A stretch of 64,000 nucleotides of DNA from Anaeromicrobium sp. (GTDB lineage Bacteria > Bacillota > Clostridia > Peptostreptococcales > Thermotaleaceae), in the NCBI RefSeq assembly GCF_025210435.1, contig NZ_JAOART010000135.1, forward strand, positions 1 to 64,000, given 5' to 3'. The notes under the pieces were generated by a model. It was not told the DNA's origin. It worked only from the letters and a program-made list of their open reading frames with translations, and ran no database searches. The first letter of the stretch is position 1; the number at the start of each line of letters is the position of its first letter. Below, one piece after another: positions 1 through 6,643 of this stretch. The position numbers and the translations under genes are program-made.

Positions 1-1
1 A

Positions 2-124
2 CAATTAGAATACGAATTGTTTGATTACGTAAATTGGTATAATAACCACAGGATACATGGGTCGTTAGATTACCTAACCCCTGTAGAATATAGATTAATG
101 ATGTCCGATAAAAAAGTGTCCTAA
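2..124 (+). mobile_element. 3' end of an IS3-family transposase (OrfB/DDE integrase), cut by window edge
   Basis: The reading frame open from base 2 encodes 40 residues ending in a pattern typical of the C-terminus of IS3-family OrfB: a YVNWYNNHRIHGSL stretch followed by LTPVEYR. This is the last part of the rve integrase core, after the catalytic glutamate, so the DDE residues lie outside the window. The stop at 122-124 is followed within 20 bp by a probable terminal inverted repeat (GTGTTGACAATCCA, ending near 141), as expected for the right end of an IS3 element. The element therefore appears to end about 141 and to have landed in the esterase gene that follows. Family assignment is good; the subgroup and the intactness of the rest cannot be judged. 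Confidence 0.85.
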
Positions 125-141
125 AAAGTGTTGACAATCCA
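125..141 (+). repeat. Probable right terminal inverted repeat of the IS3-type element
   Basis: The bases just after the transposase stop (GTGTTGACAATCCA at 128-141) end in CA, like the ends of many IS3-family elements. Coding potential for an esterase starts immediately afterwards. The left end is outside the window, so the repeat cannot be matched to its partner. Confidence 0.55.
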
Positions 142-143
142 CT

Positions 144-560
144 TTTAATACTATAAAAGATAGAAAAGGAAGATATATAGGAGGAATATCTGCTGGAGGA
201 TATGTAGCTTTTCACAATACATTTCGACATCAGCATATGTTTTCAAAAGTAGGAGGGCATATGCCTGCTTTAGAACTGGAACTTGATGATGAAGACAAGG
301 CATATTATAAAGATATACATGTATGGGAAAAATATGATCCAATATATATTGCAAGAAATAATAATATTTCTTCTCATATTCATGTCTATCTTGATGCGGG
401 AGATAAGGATGAAGGTAGATTTTATGAAGGCTGCTCAATTTTACATAAAATATTGAAAGAAAAAGGGATAAATTCTCAAAATTATATATTTGCTGGTAAT
501 CATAGTGCTGAATATATACAATCAAATATTGAAAAATATCTAAAATTTTATGGATGTTAA
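144..560 (+). pseudogene. 5'-truncated alpha/beta-hydrolase esterase (esterase D / PF00756-like)
   Basis: An open frame from about 144 to the stop at 558-560 encodes the C-terminal two thirds of a serine esterase. The nucleophile elbow GISAGGY is at bases 180-203, followed by a FRHQHMFSKVGGHMPAL-type segment typical of the family. A probable catalytic Asp lies in DAGDKDEG and the catalytic His in AGNHSAEYI near the C-terminus. The N-terminal strands and the start codon are missing, and the frame begins right at the end of the IS3 element. The simplest reading is disruption by that insertion, leaving a promoterless remnant. An internal ATG at 237 would give 107 residues but lacks the nucleophile, so it is unlikely to be a functional gene. 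Confidence 0.8.
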
Positions 561-654
561 TATATTGTGGACAGGTCTTGTGTAATTTATGCAGGTATAG
601 AAAATGATAAACTACTCTCTATATACGCTGGCCCACGTGTATAGTTTAAATAGC

Positions 655-688
655 AAAAAAACTCTAGTATAAAAACTAGAGTTTTTTC
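655..688 (-). terminator. Intrinsic terminator of tRNA-Ala (bidirectional hairpin)
   Basis: The hairpin ACTCTAGT/ACTAGAGT is flanked by an A-run and a T-run, so it can work on both strands. It begins 4 bp beyond the CCA end of the minus-strand tRNA. An identical hairpin recurs at 1525-1557. Confidence 0.85.
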
Positions 689-691
689 TAT

Positions 692-765
692 TGGTGGAGC
701 CAACGGGAGTCGAACCCGTATCAATAGACTGCCAGTCTACTATTCTCCCATTGAACTATGGCCCC
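692..765 (-). tRNA. tRNA-Ala (anticodon GGC)
   Basis: The minus strand folds into a full cloverleaf: acceptor GGGGCCA/TGGCTCC, D-arm GTTC/GAAT, anticodon stem GTAGA/TCTAT with loop CTGGCAG, T-arm with GTTCGACTC, and an encoded CCA at 692-694. The anticodon, read on the minus strand at 733-731, is GGC, for alanine GCC/GCU codons. The acceptor stem has G at position 3 opposite U at position 70, the alanine identity pair, which supports Ala over Gly despite a Gly-like D-arm. The gene stands alone, with its own promoter at 789-817 and a terminator at 655-688. Confidence 0.93.
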
Positions 766-788
766 AAAAGATTGTACCTACAAATAAT

Positions 789-817
789 ATTTTAAAATAA
801 ATTATAAATAATGTCAA
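789..817 (-). promoter_or_regulatory. Sigma-A promoter for tRNA-Ala
   Basis: On the minus strand TTGACA (817-812) and TAAAAT (794-789) are separated by 17 bp and lie about 24 bp upstream of the tRNA 5' end at 765. The -35 box is perfect. Confidence 0.8.
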
Positions 818-862
818 CAAATATTATTTCAAATTAATCATCAAAAAATTCCAATTTAACTA

Positions 863-917
863 TTTACAAATAATAAATAATATGGTAAATTATAAGTGCG
901 ATTGATAATCATTATCA
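863..917 (+). promoter_or_regulatory. Flavodoxin promoter with perfect Fur box
   Basis: TGATAATCATTATCA at 903-917 is an exact 7-1-7 inverted repeat, matching the Bacillus-type Fur box TGATAATNATTATCA. PerR boxes normally differ at the outer bases. A plausible promoter, TTTACA (863-868) with TAAATT (886-891) 17 bp further on, places the box just downstream of the transcription start, where a bound repressor would block initiation. The flavodoxin ATG is 18 bp downstream of the box. Confidence 0.75.
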
Positions 918-935
918 GAAAAGGAGAGAGAATTC

Positions 936-1364
936 ATGAAAAAAGCAGTTATAATATATTGGAGTGGAACAGGAAATACAGAAGCTATGGCTCAATCAAT
1001 TTGTGAGGGAGTTAAAAATAAAGGTGTAGAAGTAAACTTAGTAAGTGTTGACGATGCAGATGTAAGCATGGTAGAAAATGCTGATTTTGTAGCATTAGGT
1101 TGTCCTTCCATGGGAGCAGAAGTATTAGAAGAATATAGTATGGAACCTTTTGTAGAAAGTCTTAAAGACGTAAGTTTAGGTGGTAAGAAGTTAGCTCTAT
1201 TTGGTTCTTATGACTGGGGTGACGGTCAATGGATGAGAGAATGGGAAGAAAGAATGAGTGATTATGGTGCTGATTTAGTTGGTGATGGATTAATAGTTCA
1301 TTTAACTCCAGATAGTGATGGAGAACAACAATGTGTAGAACTAGGTGAAAAACTAGTTGGATAA
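936..1364 (+). CDS. Flavodoxin (short-chain type)
   Basis: The 142-residue protein has the flavodoxin fold: an N-terminal strand, then the FMN phosphate loop WSGTGNTEAMA (residues 9-19). A second FMN-contact loop follows around GCPSMGAE (about 55-62), and a third at GSYDWGDGQW (about 91-100). Flavodoxins are soluble one-electron carriers that replace ferredoxin when iron is scarce. A perfect Fur box sits between the promoter and the AAGGAGAG ribosome site, so induction under iron limitation is strongly suggested. The gene is monocistronic, followed by a terminator at 1438-1471. No anomaly is seen in the sequence. Confidence 0.93.
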   Translation: MKKAVIIYWSGTGNTEAMAQSICEGVKNKGVEVNLVSVDDADVSMVENADFVALGCPSMGAEVLEEYSMEPFVESLKDVSLGGKKLALFGSYDWGDGQWMREWEERMSDYGADLVGDGLIVHLTPDSDGEQQCVELGEKLVG

Positions 1365-1437
1365 TAAATTTAGTATGTACTTAAAACTTTACATGGAATT
1401 AATGTAAAAACCTCTAAAAAGTTATGCGTATATTTGG

Positions 1438-1471
1438 CTCTTATCTATTAATGGATAAGAGTTCTTTTTTT
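1438..1471 (+). terminator. Terminator of the flavodoxin gene
   Basis: CTCTTATC pairs with GATAAGAG across an 8-nt loop, and T7-8 follows. It lies 75 bp after the flavodoxin stop codon. Confidence 0.8.
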
Positions 1472-1524
1472 GAATATAGTTAAAAAATTTTATGTAGTGC
1501 AGCATATTAAGAAATTAAGCTCGT

Positions 1525-1557
1525 TAAAAAACTCTAGTATAAAAACTAGAGTTTTTT
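1525..1557. terminator. Second copy of the tRNA-Ala terminator hairpin
   Basis: This hairpin is identical over its whole stem, loop and flanking A/T runs to the one beside tRNA-Ala (655-688). It stands alone between flavodoxin and the dha operon. The 36 bases after it (1561-1596) match the 3' part of the tRNA gene at 25 of 36 positions in the same relative place, which suggests a decayed duplicate of tRNA plus terminator. Confidence 0.6.
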
Positions 1558-1637
1558 TACTGTTAGAGATAAGGGAAGTGAAAATCGTATAAATATATAT
1601 TGTGTATAATCTTTGGGATAAAAAAATAAAATACATA

Positions 1638-1666
1638 TTAACAAAAGCAATAACATATGTTATTAT
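1638..1666 (+). promoter_or_regulatory. Promoter of the dhaLK-lsrF operon with palindromic operator
   Basis: TTAACA (1638-1643) and TATTAT (1661-1666) are 17 bp apart. Between and overlapping them is a perfect 16-bp palindrome, AATAACATATGTTATT (1649-1664). A repressor bound there would occlude RNA polymerase. The SorC-type regulator encoded at the far end of this cluster is the obvious candidate. Its own promoter spacer carries the related half-site ATGTTAT (5244-5250). Confidence 0.55.
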
Positions 1667-1698
1667 ATACATAACAAATGTAAAGGGGGGGCTATGGC

Positions 1699-2319
1699 GT
1701 GTTGGATATGAAATTGTGGAAGAAGATGTTATTATCATGTGTAGACTTACTTAAATCAAATACAAAATATTTGTGTGAATTAGATAGTATTGCAGGGGAT
1801 GGAGATCATGGAGTAACTATGGGTCGCATTGCATCTTGTATAGAAAATAGAATTTATAATCATGAGGAAAATGATTTCATAAAGAAAATAAATGAAGATT
1901 TGAGTATGGATCTTATGAATGTAAACGGAGGTTCTGCAGGTCCTCTCTATGGAACTATTTTTGAAGGAATGGGAGAAGGCATAGAAGAGAAAGAATCTCT
2001 AAGTACCCAAGAAGTTAAAAATATGTTTAAAGAATCAAAGGAAGCTTTTAAAATAATATCAAAAGCAAAATTAGGAGATAAAACACTGGTAGATGCCTTT
2101 TATCCAGCTGTAGATGCTATTGTAAATAGCCAAGGAGGATTAGTGGAAATTATTGAAGCTGGCGCTAAAGCAGCAGAAGAAGGGGCTGAAAATACTAAAA
2201 ATTATATAGCTAAATTTGGAAGAGCTAAGAATGTGGGAGACAGAAGTATAGGACATAAAGACCCAGGTGCAGTATCTATTTCATTGTTTTTCAAAGGTTT
2301 GTATGAAGGTGCAAAATAA
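1699..2319 (+). CDS. dhaL: Dihydroxyacetone kinase subunit DhaL-like (nucleotide-binding)
   Basis: The 206-residue protein matches DhaL, the ATP/ADP-binding subunit of the two-component ketose kinase. The Mg-nucleotide site is present as DSIAGDGDHG (Asp29, Asp34, Asp36), with the GGSAGPLYG helix and the C-terminal GDRSIGHKDPGA motif. I chose the GTG at 1699 because it follows the strong AAAGGGGGG site at the right spacing. An ATG three codons later (1708) is possible. The gene begins the operon with dhaK and lsrF. No DhaM phosphocarrier is encoded in the window, so the complex may use ATP directly or a distant PTS. The substrate need not be dihydroxyacetone, because relatives phosphorylate other short ketoses. 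Confidence 0.9.
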   Translation: MLDMKLWKKMLLSCVDLLKSNTKYLCELDSIAGDGDHGVTMGRIASCIENRIYNHEENDFIKKINEDLSMDLMNVNGGSAGPLYGTIFEGMGEGIEEKESLSTQEVKNMFKESKEAFKIISKAKLGDKTLVDAFYPAVDAIVNSQGGLVEIIEAGAKAAEEGAENTKNYIAKFGRAKNVGDRSIGHKDPGAVSISLFFKGLYEGAK

Positions 2320-2348
2320 AAGAAAAATAAAAAAGGGGGACATGAATT

Positions 2349-3347
2349 ATGGTAATGAAAAAATTTATTAACGATGCTGAAAATTTAACAAGGGAACTTC
2401 TTGAGGGATTAGCCTTATCTAATCCAAACACAATCACATTGACAGATACAAATTTAGTAGTTAACAAAAAGCTTGAAGAAGCAGATAGGGTTACAATTGT
2501 AACTTTAGGTGGTACAGGTCATGAACCAGCTTTAAGTGGTTTTGTAGGAGATGGAATGGTGGATATTTCTGTACCTGGAGACATTTTTGCGGCACCTGGT
2601 CCAGGTGGATGCATTGAAGCAATTAAGATGGCAGAAAAAGGAAAAGGTGTATTGTTTGTAGTTTTAAATCACGCAGGTGATATGCTAACTGGAAATCTTA
2701 CTATGAAAAAAGCTAAAAAAGAAGGATTAAATGTAGTAAAAGTTGTAACTCAAGAAGATATTTCAAATGCTCCAAGAGAAAATGGAGATGATAGAAGAGG
2801 ATTAGTTGGTTGTGTACCCCTTTATAAAATTGCAGCAGGAGCATCTAAAAAGGGAAAATCTTTAGAAGAGGTAGCTACTATTGCACAAAGATTTGCAGAT
2901 AATATGGCTACAATAGCCGTAGCTTGCTCAGGAGCTACTCATCCTGCCACAGGTATGAAGATATCTCAATTAGGTGACGATGAAATGGAAATCGGTATGG
3001 GTCAACATGGCGAAGGTGGCGGTGGCCGTACTAAAATGAAGAGTGCTGATGAAACGGCTGAAATAATGATGGATGCATTACTTAAGGATTTAAATATAAA
3101 ATCTGGAGAAAAATTAATGGTTATTATAAATGGATCAGGAGCAACTACATTAATGGAGCAATTGATCGTTTATAGAAAATGTCATAAATATCTTGAAAGT
3201 AAAGGAATTGAGGTTGTTGCTAGCCTTGTGGATGAAATCCTTACTGTTCAAGAAGCTGGTGGATTTCAAATGTTTATTGCCAGAATGGATGATGAATTAT
3301 TAGAATATTGGAATGAACCATGTAATACACCTTATTTTAAGAAATAG
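2349..3347 (+). CDS. dhaK: Dihydroxyacetone kinase subunit DhaK-like (substrate-binding)
   Basis: The 332-residue protein covers the complete DhaK subunit. It has GGTGHEP (His58) and the Asp111 region (NHAGDMLTGN). The covalent substrate-binding histidine is His220 in MGQHGEGG, equivalent to E. coli His218, where a hemiaminal forms with the ketone. All catalytic groups are kept. It starts 29 bp after dhaL behind GGGGGA and is followed 15 bp later by lsrF, so the three are co-transcribed. DhaK joined to an LsrF-type thiolase and not to glycerol dehydrogenase argues for phosphorylation of a C4-C5 hydroxyketone whose product is then cleaved. That substrate is an inference. Confidence 0.92.
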   Translation: MVMKKFINDAENLTRELLEGLALSNPNTITLTDTNLVVNKKLEEADRVTIVTLGGTGHEPALSGFVGDGMVDISVPGDIFAAPGPGGCIEAIKMAEKGKGVLFVVLNHAGDMLTGNLTMKKAKKEGLNVVKVVTQEDISNAPRENGDDRRGLVGCVPLYKIAAGASKKGKSLEEVATIAQRFADNMATIAVACSGATHPATGMKISQLGDDEMEIGMGQHGEGGGGRTKMKSADETAEIMMDALLKDLNIKSGEKLMVIINGSGATTLMEQLIVYRKCHKYLESKGIEVVASLVDEILTVQEAGGFQMFIARMDDELLEYWNEPCNTPYFKK

Positions 3348-3362
3348 ATTGGAGGAGATCAT

Positions 3363-4244
3363 ATGGCGGATAAAGACGGAATGAAATTAGCAAAGGATTA
3401 TGGAATAGATATAAAACCTCCAAAGCAAACTTTTCATGTAAAGGGAATGGATCATGTTGATTGGGGAATGAAAAATAGATTATCTAAAATATTTAATCCT
3501 AAAACGGGAAGAACCCTCATGTTGGCCTTTGATCATGGGTACATCATGGGTTCCACAGCAGGTCTTGAGAGACTTGATTTATCAATTCCACCCCTTATGG
3601 AAGATGCTGATTGTCTTATGGCAACTAGGGGAGCCCTAAGATCATGTATTATGCCAGATCATAATAAGGCTATTGCCCTTAGATGTTCAGCTGGAAGTTC
3701 TGTATTAAAAGATGATATGAGTCATGAAGTAATAGGTGTTCATATTGATGATGCCATTAGAATGAATGCCACATGCCTAGCTATTCAATCTTTCATAGGA
3801 GCAAGTGGCGAGTGTGAATCAATTAATAATATTGTAAAGGCAGTAGATGTGGGAAACCGTTATGGCATACCAGTTTTAGGTGTCGTTGCTGTAGGAAAAG
3901 AAATGGAAAGGACGCCTAAGTACTTTTTATTAGCTACTAGAATGCTTGCTGAATTTGGAGCAAGTATAGTAAAAACTTATTATTGTGACGACTTTGAAAA
4001 AATAACAGCTGCATGTCCAGTACCTATAGTAATAGCTGGAGGTAAAAAAGTATCGGAAAAGAAAGCTCTAGAAATAACCTATAGAGCTATACAGCAAGGA
4101 GCAGCTGGGGTAGATATGGGCAGAAACGTATTCCAGGCAGAGAATCCTAAGGCCATGATAAAAGCAGTAAGATCTGTAGTTCATGAAGGATTTTCTGTGG
4201 AAAAAGCTTTTAAATTATATGAGGATTTAAAAAGGCAAATATAA
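3363..4244 (+). CDS. lsrF: LsrF/DhnA-family class I aldolase or thiolase
   Basis: At 293 residues it is very close in length and sequence to LsrF, the thiolase that cleaves phosphorylated autoinducer-2 product (3-hydroxy-5-phosphooxypentane-2,4-dione) with CoA. Landmarks are the DWGM..RLS.IFNPKTGRT segment (34-51), MLAFDHGY (53-60), LMATRG (85-90), and the Schiff-base lysine Lys204 in SIVKTYY. VPIVIAGGKK forms the phosphate site and GVDMGRNVFQ lies near the C-terminus. It is a TIM-barrel cytoplasmic enzyme. It sits with kinase subunits instead of lsrK and lsrG, so the natural substrate may differ from AI-2. The family assignment is secure and the exact reaction is inferred. Confidence 0.85.
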   Translation: MADKDGMKLAKDYGIDIKPPKQTFHVKGMDHVDWGMKNRLSKIFNPKTGRTLMLAFDHGYIMGSTAGLERLDLSIPPLMEDADCLMATRGALRSCIMPDHNKAIALRCSAGSSVLKDDMSHEVIGVHIDDAIRMNATCLAIQSFIGASGECESINNIVKAVDVGNRYGIPVLGVVAVGKEMERTPKYFLLATRMLAEFGASIVKTYYCDDFEKITAACPVPIVIAGGKKVSEKKALEITYRAIQQGAAGVDMGRNVFQAENPKAMIKAVRSVVHEGFSVEKAFKLYEDLKRQI

Positions 4245-4281
4245 TTAACTTAATAATATGATAGCTAAGGGGGATTAAGCT

Positions 4282-4818
4282 GTGAAATTTAGTAAGTTTA
4301 TAGTTATTCCAATTATCATAGCCATATTGGCATTTACCATTCAGATTGTGGATCAATTGTTAAGTCCCTTTATGCCACCAGCAGGAAATAGTGGTTTTGG
4401 TTGGATTGCTTTTCAAGCTTGGGCCATGTACTTTATGGCAGGGTGTAATGTTACTGGAGGAATAAAGGTATTTTTAGGATACTTCAGCGGTATTGTTGTA
4501 TCAATTGGGATTATGGTTTTAGGTGGAAATTTAATAGGAATGGGAATTGGATTTTTAAGTTTTCCTATAGCAGTATTTTTAATGGTTCTTCCAACCATAT
4601 GTTTAGAGAGAGTACCTTGGTTTGACTATATTCCAGGAGTCTTTGTGGGAGCAGGTGTATTCTTTGGATTTATGAGCTATGTTAAAGGAGCCACTTTTAG
4701 CAATGGAATGTTTACTGAATTAGTTTATTGTGCATTAGGGTTAATTTATGGATATGTTACTGTAGTTCTTAGAACTAAATATGAAGAATCTATTAAAACT
4801 GAAAATAGCCAAATTTAG
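4282..4818 (+). CDS. DUF1097-family integral membrane protein
   Basis: The 178-residue protein has about five hydrophobic segments: roughly residues 5-25, 38-55, 60-85, 90-108 and 118-150. The C-terminal tail is short and charged. Sequence features such as GWIAFQAWAMYFMAGC and glycine-rich helices resemble the DUF1097 family (YcdZ-like), whose role is not established. It starts with GTG behind AAGGGGGATT. Placed between lsrF and a VOC-fold protein in a sugar-phosphate operon, it could be the uptake permease for the pathway substrate, but nothing in the sequence proves transport. Confidence 0.7.
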   Translation: MKFSKFIVIPIIIAILAFTIQIVDQLLSPFMPPAGNSGFGWIAFQAWAMYFMAGCNVTGGIKVFLGYFSGIVVSIGIMVLGGNLIGMGIGFLSFPIAVFLMVLPTICLERVPWFDYIPGVFVGAGVFFGFMSYVKGATFSNGMFTELVYCALGLIYGYVTVVLRTKYEESIKTENSQI

Positions 4819-4846
4819 AGTTTATGTGAAAAGGAGTGGTATTTAT

Positions 4847-5158
4847 ATGGAATTTATGCATATTGGTGTTGTTACGGATAAGGTGCAAGAAAATGAAAAT
4901 TATGCAGAAGATTTAAAGGTTTATATTACAGATCCTGAAGCTAGTGAGTTTAAATTTGAGTATTTGAGATTCGAAGAGGATACTCCACTACCTGAGGTAA
5001 TGCAAAAAAATCCCCATGTGGCATTTAAAGTAAATAACTTAGATACTTATCTAAAAGAGAATGACGTGGTTGTGGAACCTTTCATGGCTGAAGAAAATTT
5101 AAGAATAGCATTTATTATTAAGGATAATTTACTTATGGAATTAATGGAGGAGTGCTAG
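4847..5158 (+). CDS. Small VOC/glyoxalase-fold protein
   Basis: The 103-residue protein begins MEFMHIGVVTDK and has the beta-alpha-beta-beta-beta arrangement of half-size vicinal-oxygen-chelate proteins. A final NLLMELMEE strand supplies a possible metal-ligand Glu, and His5 would be a ligand at the start. I chose ATG 4847 because AAAGGAG lies 10 bp upstream; a longer frame overlaps the previous gene without a ribosome site. Its length and position after lsrF invite comparison with LsrG, the small isomerase of AI-2 degradation, although LsrG has a different fold. It may therefore isomerise or epimerise the phosphorylated intermediate. This role is inferred. Confidence 0.65.
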   Translation: MEFMHIGVVTDKVQENENYAEDLKVYITDPEASEFKFEYLRFEEDTPLPEVMQKNPHVAFKVNNLDTYLKENDVVVEPFMAEENLRIAFIIKDNLLMELMEEC

Positions 5159-5191
5159 GCGGGAAATACATAATGATTTTATAGGTAAAGA

Positions 5192-5230
5192 AAGAAGTCT
5201 TCGTAATTTTAAGAAGACTTCTTTTGTTTT
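5192..5230 (+). terminator. Terminator of the dhaLK-lsrF operon
   Basis: AAGAAGTCTTC pairs with GAAGACTTCTT (11 bp) and is followed by a T-rich tract. It separates the operon from the regulator gene. Confidence 0.85.
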
Positions 5231-5236
5231 GTAGGC

Positions 5237-5265
5237 TTGACAAATGTTATGACGTAAGATAATGT
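5237..5265 (+). promoter_or_regulatory. Promoter of the SorC-type regulator
   Basis: TTGACA (5237-5242) and TAATGT (5260-5265) have a 17-bp spacer. The spacer holds ATGTTAT (5244-5250), the same half-site found in the palindrome at 1649-1664, consistent with autoregulation. Confidence 0.65.
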
Positions 5266-5354
5266 AAACGTGTAATGTTTATAAATGGGGAAGAAGGCAG
5301 ATTAATAATAGTATTTTTCAAAGATTATTCAAAGTTAAAAGAGAGGTGATAATA

Positions 5355-6293
5355 GTGTCTGATATAAATGAGGTAGCAAAATTGGTAGAAGTCTCAAAAA
5401 TGTATTATGAAGATAATATGACACAAGCAGAGATAGGAAGAAAAATTCAAGTATCAAGGCCCCTTGTAAGCAAAATGCTTAGTAGAGCAAAAGAACTTGG
5501 TATTGTGAAGATTGAGATAAGGTCATTATTTTCAAGTAATGATTTAATTATGGGCCAAATTAGAAACGTGTTTAATATAAAGGGAGGAGTCATAGTTCCT
5601 CAAGGTAAGACTGAATATATTACGAAACAAACTGTACTTAATCATTCTATTCAATATATAAAGGACATGCTTGCAGAAACAAAATCAGTAGGTTTAGGAT
5701 GGGGATATACTATAGGAGCATTGGTTGATGGACTAGAAAAAATAGAAGATGCTTCCAGATATGAAGGAGAAATATGCCCTTTAATTGGAACGGCAAATAT
5801 TCCTAATAAAAGTTATCATCCTAATGATCTAGTTAGGATTTTTTCAAATAGTACAGGATTAAAACCATCTTTCATATATGCACCAGCCTTTCCAACTACA
5901 AAGGAAGAAAAGGACATATATTTACAAACAGAAAACTTTAGAAGTATAGATGAACAATGGGATAGTCTAGATATAGTTATTATGGCAGTGGGAAATTTTC
6001 CATCTGTACCTGATCAGGCAACTGCCAGTAGGTTTGGTAAAAAATTAATACAGGAAAAGGCTGTTGGTGTATTTTTGTCTTATTACTTTAATAAAGATGG
6101 GAAAATTATAAAAAGTAAAGATGATCATGTGATGCATATTTCTTTAGAAAAATTAAGTAGGGCTAAAAAAGTTATTGCCATTTGCATAAATGCGAGTGTA
6201 GATGCAATTATTGGTGTATTGAGAACTGGATTTGTCACACATATTATTATGGATGAAAAAACAGCTACAGAAGTAATCATGAATAAGGTATAA
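5355..6293 (+). CDS. SorC/LsrR-family sugar-phosphate-responsive transcription regulator
   Basis: Residues 5-60 form a helix-turn-helix typical of SorC/DeoR-type regulators (YYEDNMTQAEIGRKIQVSRPLVSKMLSRAKELGIV). A large effector-binding domain follows, with VGLGWGYTIGAL, CPLIGTANI and a C-terminal VDAIIGVLRTGFVTHIIMDEKTA segment. These are signatures of the SugBP domain that binds phosphorylated sugars, as in LsrR and CggR. The GTG at 5355 is preferred over the GTG at 5346 because AGAGAGGTGAT sits correctly before it; this gives 312 residues. It has its own promoter after the operon terminator and probably represses the operon until its phospho-effector accumulates. Confidence 0.85.
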   Translation: MSDINEVAKLVEVSKMYYEDNMTQAEIGRKIQVSRPLVSKMLSRAKELGIVKIEIRSLFSSNDLIMGQIRNVFNIKGGVIVPQGKTEYITKQTVLNHSIQYIKDMLAETKSVGLGWGYTIGALVDGLEKIEDASRYEGEICPLIGTANIPNKSYHPNDLVRIFSNSTGLKPSFIYAPAFPTTKEEKDIYLQTENFRSIDEQWDSLDIVIMAVGNFPSVPDQATASRFGKKLIQEKAVGVFLSYYFNKDGKIIKSKDDHVMHISLEKLSRAKKVIAICINASVDAIIGVLRTGFVTHIIMDEKTATEVIMNKV

Positions 6294-6300
6294 ATTCAGA

Positions 6301-6327
6301 GACAGTAGATATTATCTACTGTCTTTT
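6301..6327 (+). terminator. Terminator of the SorC-type regulator gene
   Basis: GACAGTAGAT pairs with ATCTACTGTC and is followed by TTTT. Repeat copy A begins 19 bp further on. Confidence 0.85.
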
Positions 6328-6346
6328 AAATCTACTTTAAGGTATG

Positions 6347-6585
6347 TATAGATTTATTATGTGTAAACTAGTTTTATGTGAGCCTACTTCAGGAAAATAT
6401 ATTGAAAAATTTTTCCATTGAAGTCCTTGTCACAAGCGAAAGTGTGAATCTTCGTAGATAGGTTTATGAGTCATGTTCAAGCAGCATAGGATGTTGTGAC
6501 GTTCCTCAATTCCAAAAATTTTCAATATATTTTCCCTTGTAGGCAAGTTACTGTATAAAACAAATTTAAAATCAAGAAATCTATA
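6347..6585 (+). repeat. Structured intergenic repeat, copy A (239 bp)
   Basis: The copy is bounded by TATAGATTT (6347-6355) and AAATCTATA (6577-6585). Inside, GCCTAC (6382-6387) pairs with GTAGGC (6539-6544). The arm GGAAAATATATTGAAAA starting at 6392 pairs with the complementary arm at 6514-6535. The centre holds conserved blocks shared with the other copies (CTTGTCACAAGCGAAAG, CATAGGATGTTGTGACGTTC). No reading frame is conserved. It lies 58 nt upstream of the AddB-like gene at 6644. The rest of this 350-bp gap holds only the regulator's terminator. Confidence 0.9.
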
Positions 6586-6643
6586 AATAAGGTAAAACTC
6601 TAAAAAAAGGATAATAAATTTTAGTTGTAGAAATATATAAAGT

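Noticed and set aside
222..230. TTTCGACAT as a Spo0A box
   Set aside because: It lies inside the coding remnant of the esterase and lacks the full TTCGACAAA core context.
692..765. tRNA read as glycine because of its D-arm
   Set aside because: The anticodon loop CTGGCAG places GGC, not GCC, at 34-36, and the G3-U70 acceptor pair marks alanine.
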